Source of the DNA: Anisus vortex
Taxonomy: Eukaryota > Mollusca > Gastropoda > Planorbidae
Direction of reading: 5' to 3'
Assembly (NCBI GenBank): GCA_949126835.1
Contig: OX421503.1
Coordinates: 827,001 to 891,000 of the forward strand
DNA length: 64,000 nt
Under the pieces are notes generated by a model. The model ran no database searches and was not told where the DNA came from. It saw only the letters and a list, made by a program, of their open reading frames with translations. Of the stretch, positions 33,721-45,151 are shown one piece after another. The number at the start of each line of letters is the position of its first letter. Position 1 is the stretch's first letter. The translations under genes and the position numbers were made by a program.

Positions 33721-33920
33721 AAGATAATGTCCAATTGTTCACAAGAACCGTTCATGCCAGAAACAGGCAAAACAAACAAAGTATTTCAGACTTTAGACCG
33801 TCATCCAGTGCAATGGGGGCAGTGGGTATCGTCATCTTGAACGTGGTATTCAACATAATTTGTTTAAGCAACATTGTGGCTTTTTTTCTTATAATACTAA
33901 TTCAAAACTTTAAAACATAA
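33705..33920 (+). pseudogene. Cluster, membrane-segment copy B3
   Basis: A 71-codon frame beginning MYSMHEDNVQLFTRTVHARN, then DFRPSSSAMGAVGIVIL and a helix through NIVAFFLIILI. This copy preserves in one frame the link between the segment after the ectodomain exon and the helix. Confidence 0.6.
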
Positions 33921-34496
33921 ATTCTTTGATGAGAAGAAAACATTACACTAAAAAAAAAAAAAAAAAAACCAATGCTGAAGTTTGAATCAAAACTCCTGTC
34001 GTAAAATAAGAGATTACAACACAGAGTGTTAACTTTGATTTATAAATGTATTATGGGATATCAAAGTCAGATTCAGAATTCAGTTAAGCGAAACAGGCTT
34101 TTGAGCTGCTCAGACCCATCAGAAGAACAACAGGCCTCAGCCTCACACAATGAAAAAAAGATATTCAAGAGCAACGTTCTCAGTATTCTCTTGTATTGAT
34201 TTGAATGCTGAAAACTACAACCACCATGGAAAGGAAACAGTAGAGCCGCAGCAAATATATGATGAGGGGAGATTGCTTATGATCCCCATTTATAAAGTTT
34301 GACATGTGTTGGATTTGGTCCAAAGCAATATTGCTGAGAACCTTTTTTTTTATGGTAAAAACATTAGTGTTAATGCTCAGTTTTCTTGCCATTAACATAT
34401 ATTGATATTTTCAGGCTACTATAATTCTCTGAAGCCATTATGTGTTTAGTGCTTCTCTGCTTAGTTTTTTACCTCACCATACATCACTTATTTCAG

Positions 34497-34706
34497 AAGT
34501 TAAATTGGAGGTGTGTCAGTACACACTGCCAGAAGATGTAAACAAATTATATCATATTCAGCTACAGAATTATCGGGGTACTTTCGGTGCATATATGTAC
34601 CAGTATAATTGTAAAACAGCTATGTGCAGCCCAATGGGAGTCAGCAATGATCCACCAATAGAAGCAGATAAGGAAAGGCAATGTTTCTTTGTACAGGATG
34701 CGTGAA
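34497..34706 (+). pseudogene. Cluster, ectodomain exon copy A4
   Basis: Intact acceptor (cttatttcag). Encodes EVKLEVCQYTLPEDVNKLYH..FGAYMYQYNCKTAMCSPMGV..CFFVQDA and a stop at the shared position. It has one more cysteine than A1 (YNCKT). Confidence 0.6.
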
Positions 34707-34769
34707 GATAATGTCCAATTGTTCACAAGAATTTTTCATGCCAAAAACATGTTACGGAACTTCATATAA

Positions 34770-35034
34770 ATAAGACGTACCGTACTTAGCCCACCTCCAT
34801 AGAGGTATAGTACAAAATTTCACCATTCCAAAGAATAGCATCACCTCCTACAAGCAAAACAAAGAAAGCACCTTAGACTTTAGGCCATCATCTAGAGCAA
34901 TGGGGGCAGTAATTATTGTCATCTTGACCGTGGTGTTCGGCATTATTTGTTTAAGCGACATTGTGGCTTTTTTCTTATACTTATTCAAAACTTTAAAACA
35001 GAAAGTCTTTCATGAGAAGAAAACATTGCAGTAA
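34770..35034 (+). pseudogene. Cluster, membrane-segment copy B4
   Basis: Contains KNSITSYKQNKES, then in frame SRAMGAVIIVILTVVF, a helix to SDIVAFFLYLF and the tail KTLKQKVFHEKKTLQ before TAA. The stretch before the helix has frame breaks. Confidence 0.55.
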
Positions 35035-35507
35035 AAAAAGTCAATGCTGAGGTTTGAATAAAAACTCCAGTCATAACATAAGAGATTATGACACAGAGTT
35101 TTAACTTTCAATTTATAAATGTATTATTGGATATCAAAGTTAGATTCAGTCAAGCGAATCAGGCTTTTGAGCTGCTCAGACCCATCAGAAGAACATCAGG
35201 CCTCACCCTCACACATTTAAAAAAGGGATATTCAAGAGCAATATTCTCAGCATTCAGTTGTATGGATCTGAATGCTGAAAACTACAACCACCAAGCAAAG
35301 GAAATAGAAGAGCCACAGCAAATAAGTGATAAGTGGAGATCACTAATGATACCCATTTACAAAGTTTGACATTTGTCGGATTTGGTCCAAAGCAATATTG
35401 CTGAGAACACTTTTTTTTAATGGTAAAAACATTAGCATTGATGAAGTCATGATCAGATTCACTAGACAACTGAGCTTTAAACATAAGTATTGATGTAAAA
35501 GTGAACC

Positions 35508-35525
35508 CGGGGGGGGGGGGGGGGG
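35508..35525 (+). repeat. Poly(G) run
   Basis: About 18 G within the cluster copy, where other units read cagagagggc. It is possibly a hypermutable tract or a sequencing artefact. Confidence 0.8.
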
Positions 35526-35608
35526 TGATCAGCAGTCTCACCCACTGGTAGGGTTAATGTATTATAATATAGCAATTATTAATATAGTTATTTTGTTTAC
35601 AATTTCAG

Positions 35609-35791
35609 AGTATGGGATTTAAGAAAGCCTTTGCATCACAGCATTGATTCCAAAGACACTATGGAGAGATCAGCATGATTTTAATGTAGGAATTAAAGCA
35701 ACTCTGAACACTATTGTAATTTACTTCATTATTGAAGCAGACTTGACTGACAAAATTGAGATCAATAACACTCCCTGCAATTTCTTTTAAG
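35609..35791 (+). pseudogene. Cluster, ectodomain-type exon copy C3
   Basis: Homologous to C1. Keeps FNVGI-ATLNTIVIYFIIEAD and the splice sites, but ends early through a deletion. Confidence 0.55.
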
Positions 35792-36299
35792 GTAATTTAT
35801 AATACTAATTATGGCTTTCTTATATATAATAATATATAACATTGTACACATATAAAAGACATAAATCAAGGCATAACAGTTTGGTGGCCATCAGACTCAT
35901 CCACTGGACATTTTCTAGACTTGTCTATTTACACAGTCATAGTAAATGACCCTATGAATCAGTCTGTCATGTTGTCATGTAACAAAGTGAACTTTGTGGG
36001 GAGAAATATTACCATTTGTATTTTGACAATTATTTCTCCACTGGGCAACTAGCAAGACTTGTTCAGGAATATGTTTTAGTTTTTCAACAATTAGGCCTTA
36101 TAGAAAGGGATGGCAATTGACAGAAAAGTTGATGAGAATATTATTGCTTTAAACTGAGCTTCAAATAATTGAGATATGCCTGATGAAAGCTTAGACATAA
36201 TAGTGTGCCAGACAGTTCAAACATGGGAATGTATTGCAATGTGTTCCACTTCTACTCTTTCTTTTCAAAATGTTAATAGCGACACTAGTCTGACTAGTC

Positions 36300-37310
36300 A
36301 ATCTTGAGATTGTCAGTCATATAGTGAATTTTTTTTTTTACTATGAATCATTCTCTGAGTATGATGATAGTGATGTAGAACCTGGTAAACAATATGATTT
36401 TGCTGTTAGCTTGGCGAATTGGGATTTAGGAATTTAAATTTCCCATATAGCTCTGTATGATCTTGTATCCTTACTTAAAGCTTCCCATCCCGAGTTGCCA
36501 GAGGATCCAAGATCACTATTGGGTACTGTGTGCAACTTAGAGGTGAAAAAGATTGTATGTGGGTCAATGTGCTATTTAGGAATATTGTCTTCTTTAAGAA
36601 GGGTTTTAAGCCTTCATAATACATATTCTTTACAAGCAATTAAAGAATAAGTATTGTATTCTTTAAGAAGTGTTTTAAGCCCTCATAATATATCTTCTTT
36701 ACAAGCAATTAAAGAATAAGTATTGTCTTCTTTAAGAAGTGTTTTAAGCCTTCATAATATATCTTCTTTACAAGCAATTAAAGAAGGAATATTCTTTTCT
36801 TTAAGAAGGGTTTTAAACCTAGATAATATATCTTCTGTACAAGCAATTAAAGATTTATATTTGCAGATTAATATTGATGGTCTCACTTTATTTAAAAGTT
36901 CTTCATGTCAGTTTTGGCCAATTTTGGGTAGAATTGTTGCTGAGCCCTTTAAATCGGATCCTTTTGTCATTGCAGTTTTTTTTTTTTTAATACCAAACCT
37001 GGAAGTATTTCTGAATTTCTAAGTGATTTTGTTTTAGAAGTTCAAAACCTTGACAAAAATACTTATTGAACAATTGAACCAGCAACTGAATTAGTTGCAA
37101 CAGTGTTTTGTTTTGATACTAATATCAGTAATTGGCCAGAGGCAGAAGAAATTAACACAAATTCATTCAGCAAATTGTGTTAAAAGGACCTAACATGTTC
37201 AAAGATAAAATGAATCAATATCCTAAAAACTCAGAAAAAATCAGTTTTTGAAATCATTTTTTTCACCGAATTATAGATAATAGTGAAAGAATTCAGAGAT
37301 CATAGTTAGT
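36300..37310 (+). pseudogene. Tnp2-like transposase relic with in-frame repeat
   Basis: Frames give SEYDDSDVEPGKQYDFAVS, IALYDLVSLLKASHPELPED, DPRSLLGTV, then after a repeat LQINIDGLTLFKSSSCQFWP and ILGRIVAEPFKSDPFVI. The order (LL--LK--hp-LP-D-RtLLgT; l-iNiDGLPlfKSS--qFWPIL) is that of animal proteins labelled transposase domain-containing, perhaps CACTA-related. The superfamily is not certain. Several stops are present. Confidence 0.6.
36583..36858 (+). repeat. 69-bp tandem repeat, four copies, in coding frame
   Basis: Units start at 36583, 36652, 36721 and 36790. The period is 69 bp, or 23 codons, so the transposase frame is kept: LSSLRRVLSLHN--SLQAIKE repeated. Two copies carry a TAA stop at the same codon. 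Confidence 0.9.
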
Positions 37311-37347
37311 TTATTCAATAAAATCTGATAAAGTGGTGTTTTTTTAA

Positions 37348-37500
37348 TTTTATTATTCACGTACTTGGCTCATATTTTCTACTATGTTTGCTACACTTAC
37401 AATGATAATTTACTATTTATGGTATTATTAGTATTATAATTTGTATTCATCCTTTATGGGATATATTCTTGGGTTCCATGTACTTATCTTGGTATATAGC
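37348..37500 (+). repeat. Dispersed repeat pair, copy 2
   Basis: Partner of 33157-33297. Confidence 0.7.
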
Positions 37501-37559
37501 AAATATGGGGGGTGTAGATAAGAGTAACCAACTATTGAATAAATACAATATGCTTAAAA

Positions 37560-38460
37560 AGAAAAAACTAATTTTGGAAAACTTTTTTTTTCCTTTGATA
37601 GAGATAGCTCATAGCTAGGGGTTAATAGCTACATAGTATGTCAAGACTGGAGATCTCAAACTTCAGATCTTGAAGCTTTAAAAAGATTTTAAAGTTACAG
37701 TCAACGTTACAGAAGAGTTGATCAGGCTGTTGAATAAAATAATTAAAACCACCCATTCAATTATTCCTGAAATGGTTTCTTCCAAGGAAAGAAAAACTTT
37801 CTAAATTGTACTATTCACTGTATAAAATAGAGAGAAAAACAAGGTCCAAATGTAATGAATGTGACACTTTTTTTATGTTTTCAAGATGACACAAATTGTC
37901 TTTTGCTGTGTCATAAATATTTGTGGTGTTTTTTTTTCATGTATTTAATAACATGGTTGGAAATGGATAAAGTGGACATAACTAGCCCACAAGAAATTTT
38001 AGATATTACAAAATTCTTTTAATGGCTAGCAATGAAGGCACCTACCAAGCACCTACTTGGGTGAAAAGAATATGAAATCATCAACAGAGATAATTGAAGT
38101 AATTTCAAGGATAGTCATCCTAATAACCCATTGACAAAAACTATCAACGATTTTAAACTCAAAGCTAAAATACCAGAGGAATAACTCAGACACTAAACAT
38201 AGAAAATGTAATCTTAACAATAGAGTCAGACAAAGTTATTCCCAAAGTCGAGTCATAATAATGATAGCACAGGTTTTACAAAAGGATCATATACCGGTAG
38301 TAGATCAAAATGAACTCGTCAAAAAATTTCCACTATAGAATGCTTTCTCTGTTGCGGTAAAAACCATAATGCGAGAAATTGCTACTACAAAAATGGGCAA
38401 ACATTTCCCAAACAAGTACATAATGATATAATGATCATATCTGTAGCCAATTCTTCCTTT
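37560..38460 (+). pseudogene. Gag-like relic with CCHC zinc knuckle
   Basis: At 38341-38382 the frame reads CFLCCGKNHNARNC, a perfect C-X2-C-X4-H-X4-C knuckle, as in Gag of LTR retrotransposons. Upstream KDSHPNNPLTKTINDFKLKA and other short pieces resemble a decayed Gag body. No protease, polymerase or LTR was found, so the parent family is unknown. A zinc-knuckle host protein is a less likely alternative. Confidence 0.5.
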
Positions 38461-39313
38461 TTCTTTGTCAGCAATTTTTAAGGAATAGCTAGTTAAAGCA
38501 ATTATCTTATAAATGTGATAGCAACAATATATGTATAATAGACTAAATAAACCGGAATATTTGTGAAAAAATGTATTTGAAAAAATGTCTTGCCTTGGGC
38601 ATGTCTAGAGGTTTAACCCTTTCAACCAGAGAGCCACATTTATCAGTCTGTGCCATATAAACCTATAAAACATTTTTTTTTCAAAATCACATTGGAATAG
38701 CCACAGCTCAAGTCATTAAGCAAGCACTCAGAGATTTGTAGATTTGAGAAAGCTTAGATCTAGCAATCACTGAGATGCATCAGGTGTGTATGTAAGTCAC
38801 AGTGTATACCAATTGTTTGAGTGGACTATAATCTGCTTTTAAAGAAACAAATGATGGTATTGCCCAGTTAAAAAATAAATAAATGACTTGCTTGTTTAAT
38901 TTTATGTCTATATTCTTCAATGTCTGTGATTCCTTGTCTAACAGTAGAACTAGAAAGAAAAAAACACAATAGGAAGTTGAGCTAATTTAAAAAGTCTACT
39001 CAGTCAGATGGGGTGCAATTATGTCAAATACGCTCAACATTATTTGTTGTACAGTATCATTTGTAAACAATGTAAACAAAATATAAAGGTTTTTGTGTTA
39101 AACTAAAAAAAATTCCACTAAATCAATTTTTCCCCTTGTTTTGCTCACAAAAATATAATTCACATATTTGCAGTCGTATAACAAGGTAACCGGGAATGTC
39201 AGGTAATATACAATAAACCTTAATGTTACCTGAACTTCTAGATTTGACTGAAACCTGTAAAAACATCTAAAAATAAATAAACAGCTGTGTGTTACTCCCT
39301 ACTGCAGAAGTGT
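38461..39313. other. AT-rich spacer, nothing recognised
   Basis: No long frame and no repeat identified. Confidence 0.4.
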
Positions 39314-39492
39314 GAAGTTGTTTTATCTGTCATCTGAATACATCAGGTAGAATGTCATATGAAGTTGTTTCATCTGTCATCCCAGCACAGCAGGTAGAAT
39401 GGCATGTGAACTTGTTTAATCTGTCATCTCAATACATCAGGTAGAATGCTGTGTGAAGTTGTTTCATCTGTCATCTGAATACATCAGGCGGA
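39314..39492 (+). repeat. 47-bp tandem repeat, about four copies
   Basis: Units start at 39314, 39361, 39408 and 39455 with consensus gaagttgtttcatctgtcat and a catcaggtagaatg end. They are 80-90 percent alike by eye. Confidence 0.9.
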
Positions 39493-39639
39493 AATTTGTT
39501 GTAAAATGTTTTCTCTGTCATGATAATACTGTCAATAAAATAAACACACCATTAAAAACATACAATTGTTCAGAAAAGCTAAAAGTAGAGTCTCCCTTTT
39601 AAAATATTTTATTGCATATATGTTAGTAAAGAAGTATAA

Positions 39640-39816
39640 AAACTAGTTTCTATGACCATGACACATAGATGATTGTGTGGCCAGCACAATGCCCAGCTAT
39701 TTTCATTTTCCCCAACTGGGAACACATTAGAACTGGGTATACAGCTTGAGGACCTGAGACAAAATCAATTTTTACCTGAACTCAAACGCAAGACTTTCAG
39801 CTAGTGGCAAATTCTC
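39640..39816 (-). mobile_element. S1 SINE, degraded and split
   Basis: Minus orientation, recognisable from tggccagcacaatgcccagc and agaactgggtatac. The piggyBac-type MITE at 39821-40338 sits in its eroded tRNA-like head. Confidence 0.55.
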
Positions 39817-40342
39817 TTAACCCTTTACCGGGCATTGCGGCTGAAAGTGTCCCTTACCGATATGGGCAAAACGTCCGAAAGAGTCGGTGACAATTGATAT
39901 AGTTCAGGCTACTTTCTCGTTTGGTTCAAGATCTCTGGAGCTTTTCGTATGTTCATTTTTTAATTGTGGGAAGTTAAGTTTGATAGTGACATCAGTAGTG
40001 GCCTACTTTCAATCTTTCCGACAGTGAAAAAAGATATCAAAAGTTGTGAGTTTGATATTTAAGTAGACGGGAGGGAACATAGGGAAACCCTCCCATGGGT
40101 GGAAAATTTAACAATTGAATTAAAAAATAGAAGAATTTTGGAACAAACTGGCCCGAACTGGACTGTGGCTAATCAGTCTCAGTTAAGCTACTTTCAATCA
40201 ATTGTTTGAAGAAGCAATAGTGGTCCTCACTGGATAAAATAGCTTCTCAAACAAATAAATATGCATGTCTAAAAAATGCTAAACAAAATCTTGTCCACAC
40301 AGAGCTACAAAATAGACAAATGTCTGCCCAGTAAAGGGTTAA
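39817..40342. mobile_element. piggyBac-type MITE with TTAA duplication
   Basis: Ends are CCCTTTACCGGGCA (39821) and TGCCCAGTAAAGGG (to 40338), inverted with one mismatch in 14. Each end is flanked by TTAA (39817-39820 and 40339-40342). TTAA targets and CCCTTT-type ends are diagnostic of piggyBac elements. The 518-bp interior has no transposase frame. Confidence 0.85.
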
Positions 40343-40975
40343 GAAGGCAAGCATGTCCCATATATTTAAAGAAGTTCAATAAAGGTCTCAGATTTCCTCA
40401 ACACAAACACAATAAACACTATATAGTAGTAAAGTACTTACTGTAGTGTAAGCTTGTATATCATGAACAAAGCTGCCATCATACCTGTGGTAAAACGTGT
40501 AAAAAAAATGTACAACAAATGTATACATTAAATATTCTCTAAGTCTAGTTCTATGATATAATATATTGTAAAGAAGGATCTCAAATTTAATAAAACAAGA
40601 TATTTTAAACTAAGGACATTGGCCTATTCTATCAAATTACTTTCTTTTAATAAAATTGTGCCGATGTTTTTCTTTTATCTTGTTACTCAGTTGTTTGTTT
40701 ATTTTTACTCTGTCTTAATTCCAGTCTTATAATGCCAATATACCAATCAATCTCATTAAAAAGTTTTTCCTAACTATTAGGCTGGAGATAATGTAAATAT
40801 TTATGGGGAAACTTATTAACTCTTAACCTCTACTCTCATAACATGCTAACCACAAAAAAAAAAATTTTTTTAGACATTTTTATAGATTCTAGCCCAATAT
40901 TTCAATATCATTGAGAAAATATGATATTGCATATTTTGTTCACAAATACGATTGCCGAATGAGGATATTTCTTAT
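40343..40975. other. AT-rich spacer, nothing recognised
   Basis: No supported feature. Confidence 0.4.
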
Positions 40976-41137
40976 AAGTTTACAGACATTCCTTCTAGAT
41001 AGAAGATTATTACGTCCACTAGGCCCAAAACTCCTGCAGGGCGACAGGGATCCGCCGGTGGCAGGGCTAGAACCAGCGACCTGTCAGTTGGTTTTTGGTT
41101 GCCAGTCCGGTGATCTAACCGCTATACCAGCCGGCTT
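40976..41137 (-). mobile_element. S2 SINE with LINE-type tail
   Basis: Minus orientation. Read from 41137 down: gccggctggtatagcggtta head, ggttctagccctgccaccgg B-box region, ctgcaggagttttgggccta body and a tail gtggacgtaataatcttcta...gaaggaatgtctgtaaact. The tail is shared with the Jockey-like LINE at 46977-47760. Confidence 0.8.
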
Positions 41138-41178
41138 CACTTTGTGAGAGTAAATAGAATTGCAGGCCCCAGGGGCTG

Positions 41179-41280
41179 TGTAACGATTGTATACTTGTAG
41201 GATTGTATATGTGTAACAATGGTATGCATGTAGGATTGTATATGTGTAATGATTGTATACATGTAGGATTGTATACTACA
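41179..41280 (+). repeat. Short tandem repeat, unit about 38 bp
   Basis: About 2.7 units of gtaaygattgtatacatgta plus ggattgtatatgt. The 60-codon minus frame here is a by-product. Confidence 0.75.
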
Positions 41281-41600
41281 GTGAACTCAGTGTTCAAAAA
41301 GTTTACAGTAATGATTTTACTTGACCAAGCAACAAAAACAATAGCTAGGAAAACTGTTCTTTAAAATAGAGTCACGCATACACTTATACTTGGAAATTCC
41401 TTTTGCTTTTTTTTTTAATTTATCCTGTAAAAGTTTCAATGGCAGAGAAAAGATGATCATTTAATTGTTACCGGAAATGGGTAAGATTTTTGTGCACGAG
41501 ATCTACGCGAAATTAAAAAGTTAGTTTGACTGCAATCTGCCGGACGGCAATTTTAGAAAATTGTAATTATCCTGCATTTTAAAGTCGACACGTAAAAGAT
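41277..41600 (+). mobile_element. Fragment of the CATGGGTGCAAG-ended element, copy 2
   Basis: Matches parts of 45917-46530 (actcagtgttc, gattttac, tcacgcat-cac, gagatctac-cgaaatta and gccgg-cggcaa blocks). It lacks both termini. Confidence 0.55.
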
Positions 41601-42040
41601 AAGGGAGCTTTTACAGTACGGAGATGTAGGCTTAGGCTACTTAGAGCTAAAAATGTGTCACTTTAAAAGAAAATATTCTTCGATGTCACATAAAATTGTA
41701 TTTTTACAAATGTGATAGCTGGAATCAGACAAAAATTAACAGGCCACAAGAGTGTTGTGTCTTAATTTACCTTGTCCTTTGTTCTTAAATCATTAATGGC
41801 ATTGCACAGCATTTGTTTAATTACCAAATTACCTGGCTTATCCATGAAGATTGAGGCAATGTAGTCCACATGCCTGGATTATTTACCCAAGGAAGTTGTG
41901 GCCTTTTTACAGGAGGAAAAACTAGAAGAATGGCTCGCACTGCATGGTGTCAGCTATCATGGGACTGACAGGACTAGTAGACTGCTGACAGCTTTGAGAT
42001 GATTCTTGATTTTGAACGATTAAATTTCTTAGTAGGACCT
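41601..42040. other. Unassigned sequence
   Basis: Mixed composition without a recognisable frame. Confidence 0.35.
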
Positions 42041-42515
42041 TCCTTGATCTGCAAAAAAAAATTTAATGAAATGAATGTAGCAATAAATGGATAACATTGT
42101 TAATAAATACTAAAGAAATGAATCTGAAAGGTGGTCCATGCTGCAACAAAACAACCCAAAGAGTGATGCTTACTTCAAACTCTCCCACCAATTTCAAAAT
42201 CTTCAGACCAAGGACAGGTCATAACAGGATGAAGCAACACATGTTCCACAAATTAGGAATCGGAGCAAGCAAAATTTGCCCCCATGTGACAGCTCCCAAA
42301 AATGCGGAACGTGTCCTTCAAACCCGCCTCCTGTACCATTCTACCGGGTCAGCCATATGGCCCCAGGAGGCTACCTTCAATGACAAACCGTATGGTGGAC
42401 TGAAGCAACGGAAAGCCTCTGCACAGTTCATCACAAGTATAGGACTTGTCTAAATCCTCAAAAATCATTAACTTTTGAGAAAGAAGAAGAATTTTCAAAT
42501 AAATACTGAAAATTG
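42041..42515 (+). mobile_element. I/Nimb-type LINE, 3' end
   Basis: An open frame to 42453 reads RTGHNRMKQHMFHKLGIGAS, then CPHVTAPKNAERVLQT and a IWPQEATFNDKPYGGL end. RTGH-r---H, CpC----et-eHvLq-Cp and iWP are the marks of the C-terminal tail beyond RT/RNase H in such LINEs. The second zinc-ligand cysteine has become His/Val (CPHV) and the C-P pair is CRL-like, so it is decayed. The tail is GA-rich (agaaagaagaagaa). A sister copy is at 57145-57528. Confidence 0.65.
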
Positions 42516-43555
42516 TTAATTTAATACTTTAAAAAAATATTTGTATCCAGGTCATGTTTGGACATTACCATTTGATGTTGATCCATTCTGAAATAGGCAG
42601 GCTATCCCTAACCATCAATCATATGGTAACATGTGTGCGCAACCATACTGAACAAATAATAATAATGAGGCATACTTGTATAGATAAACAATCTCAAAAA
42701 TATGTATGGGTAACTAACATTTTTTTTATATACGTGTCACAAAAAACTGTGTGACAAAGATTGTAGTCAGGTAAACTAACATATTATATATATATTATTG
42801 TCACGTGTGAAACAGCTAATGACATATTTAATCGTTTATTTAGGAATGTATAATTTTTACATCCTTTGATTCACATCCCTCTTGAATCCCACAAGGTTGT
42901 ATAAGTATTAGTATTTCTACTATATCTGTAGATATTTATATTTGATTGGCTTGTAGGATGTGTAAGTAAATGTTATTAATTAAGTTAAATAGTACTATAC
43001 CTTAATATATATATATAGAATACACAATCCTGATTGAAAAATAGTAATATTGATTTATTCCGAACAAGATGAAATATGAATGGATCAGCAAAACAGAATA
43101 CTGGTACCAATGGTAGACAACAAACTTAATCAGTTGAGATTTCTTCTCGACCATATCAGTCCGTAATAACTTATAAATATAGGAGAGTGGTCACTAATGG
43201 TCTTCACACAACAACGCCCAAATTAGAACTGACTAACGATCTCAAACCCCTGTGAGACGTATGACGCATTTTAATGCTATGACGTAGTGTCTAGACAGAT
43301 ATGCACGTTTTATTCTTAGTACGGAAAAACATTTTGGGTTAAAGATTTCTTTCTAACTTTATTAGATATTAATAGAGAACCAATATAACTATGGAAATAA
43401 AACTACTTTCCTTTACGTAACATTATAATAATGCATTTAAGACACCATCAGACAAATTAGTTTTCATGAATAAAGACTTCAAACTTCTAAGTGAAACATC
43501 ACCTGGTGTTTATAAAAGTATTTCTACAACAAATACAAAAGGTCACTATTTATAC
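42516..43555. other. Intergenic sequence, no gene
   Basis: AT-rich. A stretch at 43020-43340 has the mixed composition of a degraded repeat, but it is unassigned. Confidence 0.35.
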
Positions 43556-43559
43556 GTTC

Positions 43560-43697
43560 TTATAAGTTTTACAAACTTTCCTTCTAGATAGAAGATTATT
43601 ATGTCCACTAGGCCTGAAACTCCTGCAGGACGACAGCAATAGAACCTGGGACATGTCAGTTGACAGTCCGGTGAACTAACCTCAGGCCAGACTAGCC
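43560..43697 (-). mobile_element. S2 SINE, degraded
   Basis: Minus orientation. The tail (tccttctagatagaagatta) and body (actcctgcaggacgacag) are clear. The head is shortened. Confidence 0.7.
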
Positions 43698-44175
43698 TCT
43701 TGTATTGAAAATAAAACAAATATATTTTATTCTAGAATTGGTACAAGGCAGATGGAAGCCATTATGATGTAGACAAATAAAGCCAAGGTCAATACTTACT
43801 TATAGCATTTCTGCCTGGATGACAGGGCAGTGTCCCACTAAGATACTATAGGAGAGAACCTGAGTGAGGTGTAAAAAACAAAAAGTAATTTTTTTTCGTG
43901 TGCTGAATATTTGTAATGGCAGCAGTTTAATCTACTTTCTATCCATCAGATGGTGATATGAAAAGGTTTATATAAGCTAATCATTTACTTTCAAAGATTC
44001 AATTACATCTCATGTGGTTACCATAATTGATAAAATACACATTGGTAGTTTGTATTAAAGCAAGTGGTAAATAAAACACCTGAAAATAAAGTTTTTGGAA
44101 TATATAGTATAGGCTAATAGACTATAAGTATTTTTTTCCTTTGAACAGTTTAACCTTTTACTGTATCATTTATAT

Positions 44176-44985
44176 TAGGGATGTTAAACGAAAACCGGAG
44201 TACCGGGTTCCGGTTTTGAGACTGAAAACCGGTTTTGATTTTCAAAACCGGATTTCGGTTTGTTGGTTGGAAGGTTATCATTACTTTAAGTAACACACCT
44301 TTTTTTTTCGGTTCTGATGGTGATAGGGAAAAAAAGTTGGATTCGCACAAAACAATACTTGAAATGCCTTGCTAACATTTTTAATTAGTCTTAGATATTG
44401 TGTTTCTTTTGTCGCCAAATACCAAATATGGCTTGCGATAAAAACAACATCAAACCGACTGGTTACATTTACAATTAACAGGAATTTTTTTTACTTGTCG
44501 GCTCATACTCTTTGATGACGCTACACCATCGTCTCACGAGATGGACGGATGCCAACGACGACAACGGACTCTTTGATGTACCGTACGCAATGGAGAGACG
44601 AAAACTAGATTTGCCCTGTGACCCTGAACAATTTGGCTAGACACCGCGTCTGTGCTTTATTATGCCGGCACTATTAAATAAATACACATTCTTTTCATTG
44701 GTGCCACGCGATCATTTCAATCAATACATTATTTACAAATCTAAGTCAACGGTGTACACATTTTCTTTATCACCATTGAAAGCTATAATTGGTTTTAATC
44801 AATTAGCCCAGATTTTATTTTTGTTCTAAAGAATGTTATGGTAAAGTGTACAAAATCATATTGTATTCACACAAATCAACCTCTTGAATGCCTTACAAAC
44901 ACTAGTTAAGTTTGATCTATTTTCAAATATTCCTACAAAGCGACGCACATTTGCCTTTTCCGGCTTGTGACTTGTGACTTTATAT
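44176..44985 (+). mobile_element. hAT-like element, both ends partial
   Basis: Starts TAGGGATGTTAAACG at 44176, followed by repeated accggttt motifs that can fold. Its distal part (44860-44985) matches 10060-10190. Coding capacity is absent. The right terminus seems to be lost where the next element begins at about 44982. Confidence 0.45.
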
Positions 44986-45119
44986 ACATGGGTGCAAGTG
45001 CTGGACCCCCATTCGGCCTGCAAGCAAGAGTTGACAATGCCAAAAAGCCTGCAAAGTTTCGGCCTAAAATCATATACTTAGCGTTCATGTTTGCAATCAT
45101 ATATATTCCGGTATATATT

Positions 45120-45151
<32 letters not shown>

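Noticed and set aside
35508..35525. G18 run as a G-quadruplex regulatory element
   Set aside because: It is a single homopolymer inside a pseudogene copy, and other units lack it. Expansion or an assembly artefact is simpler.
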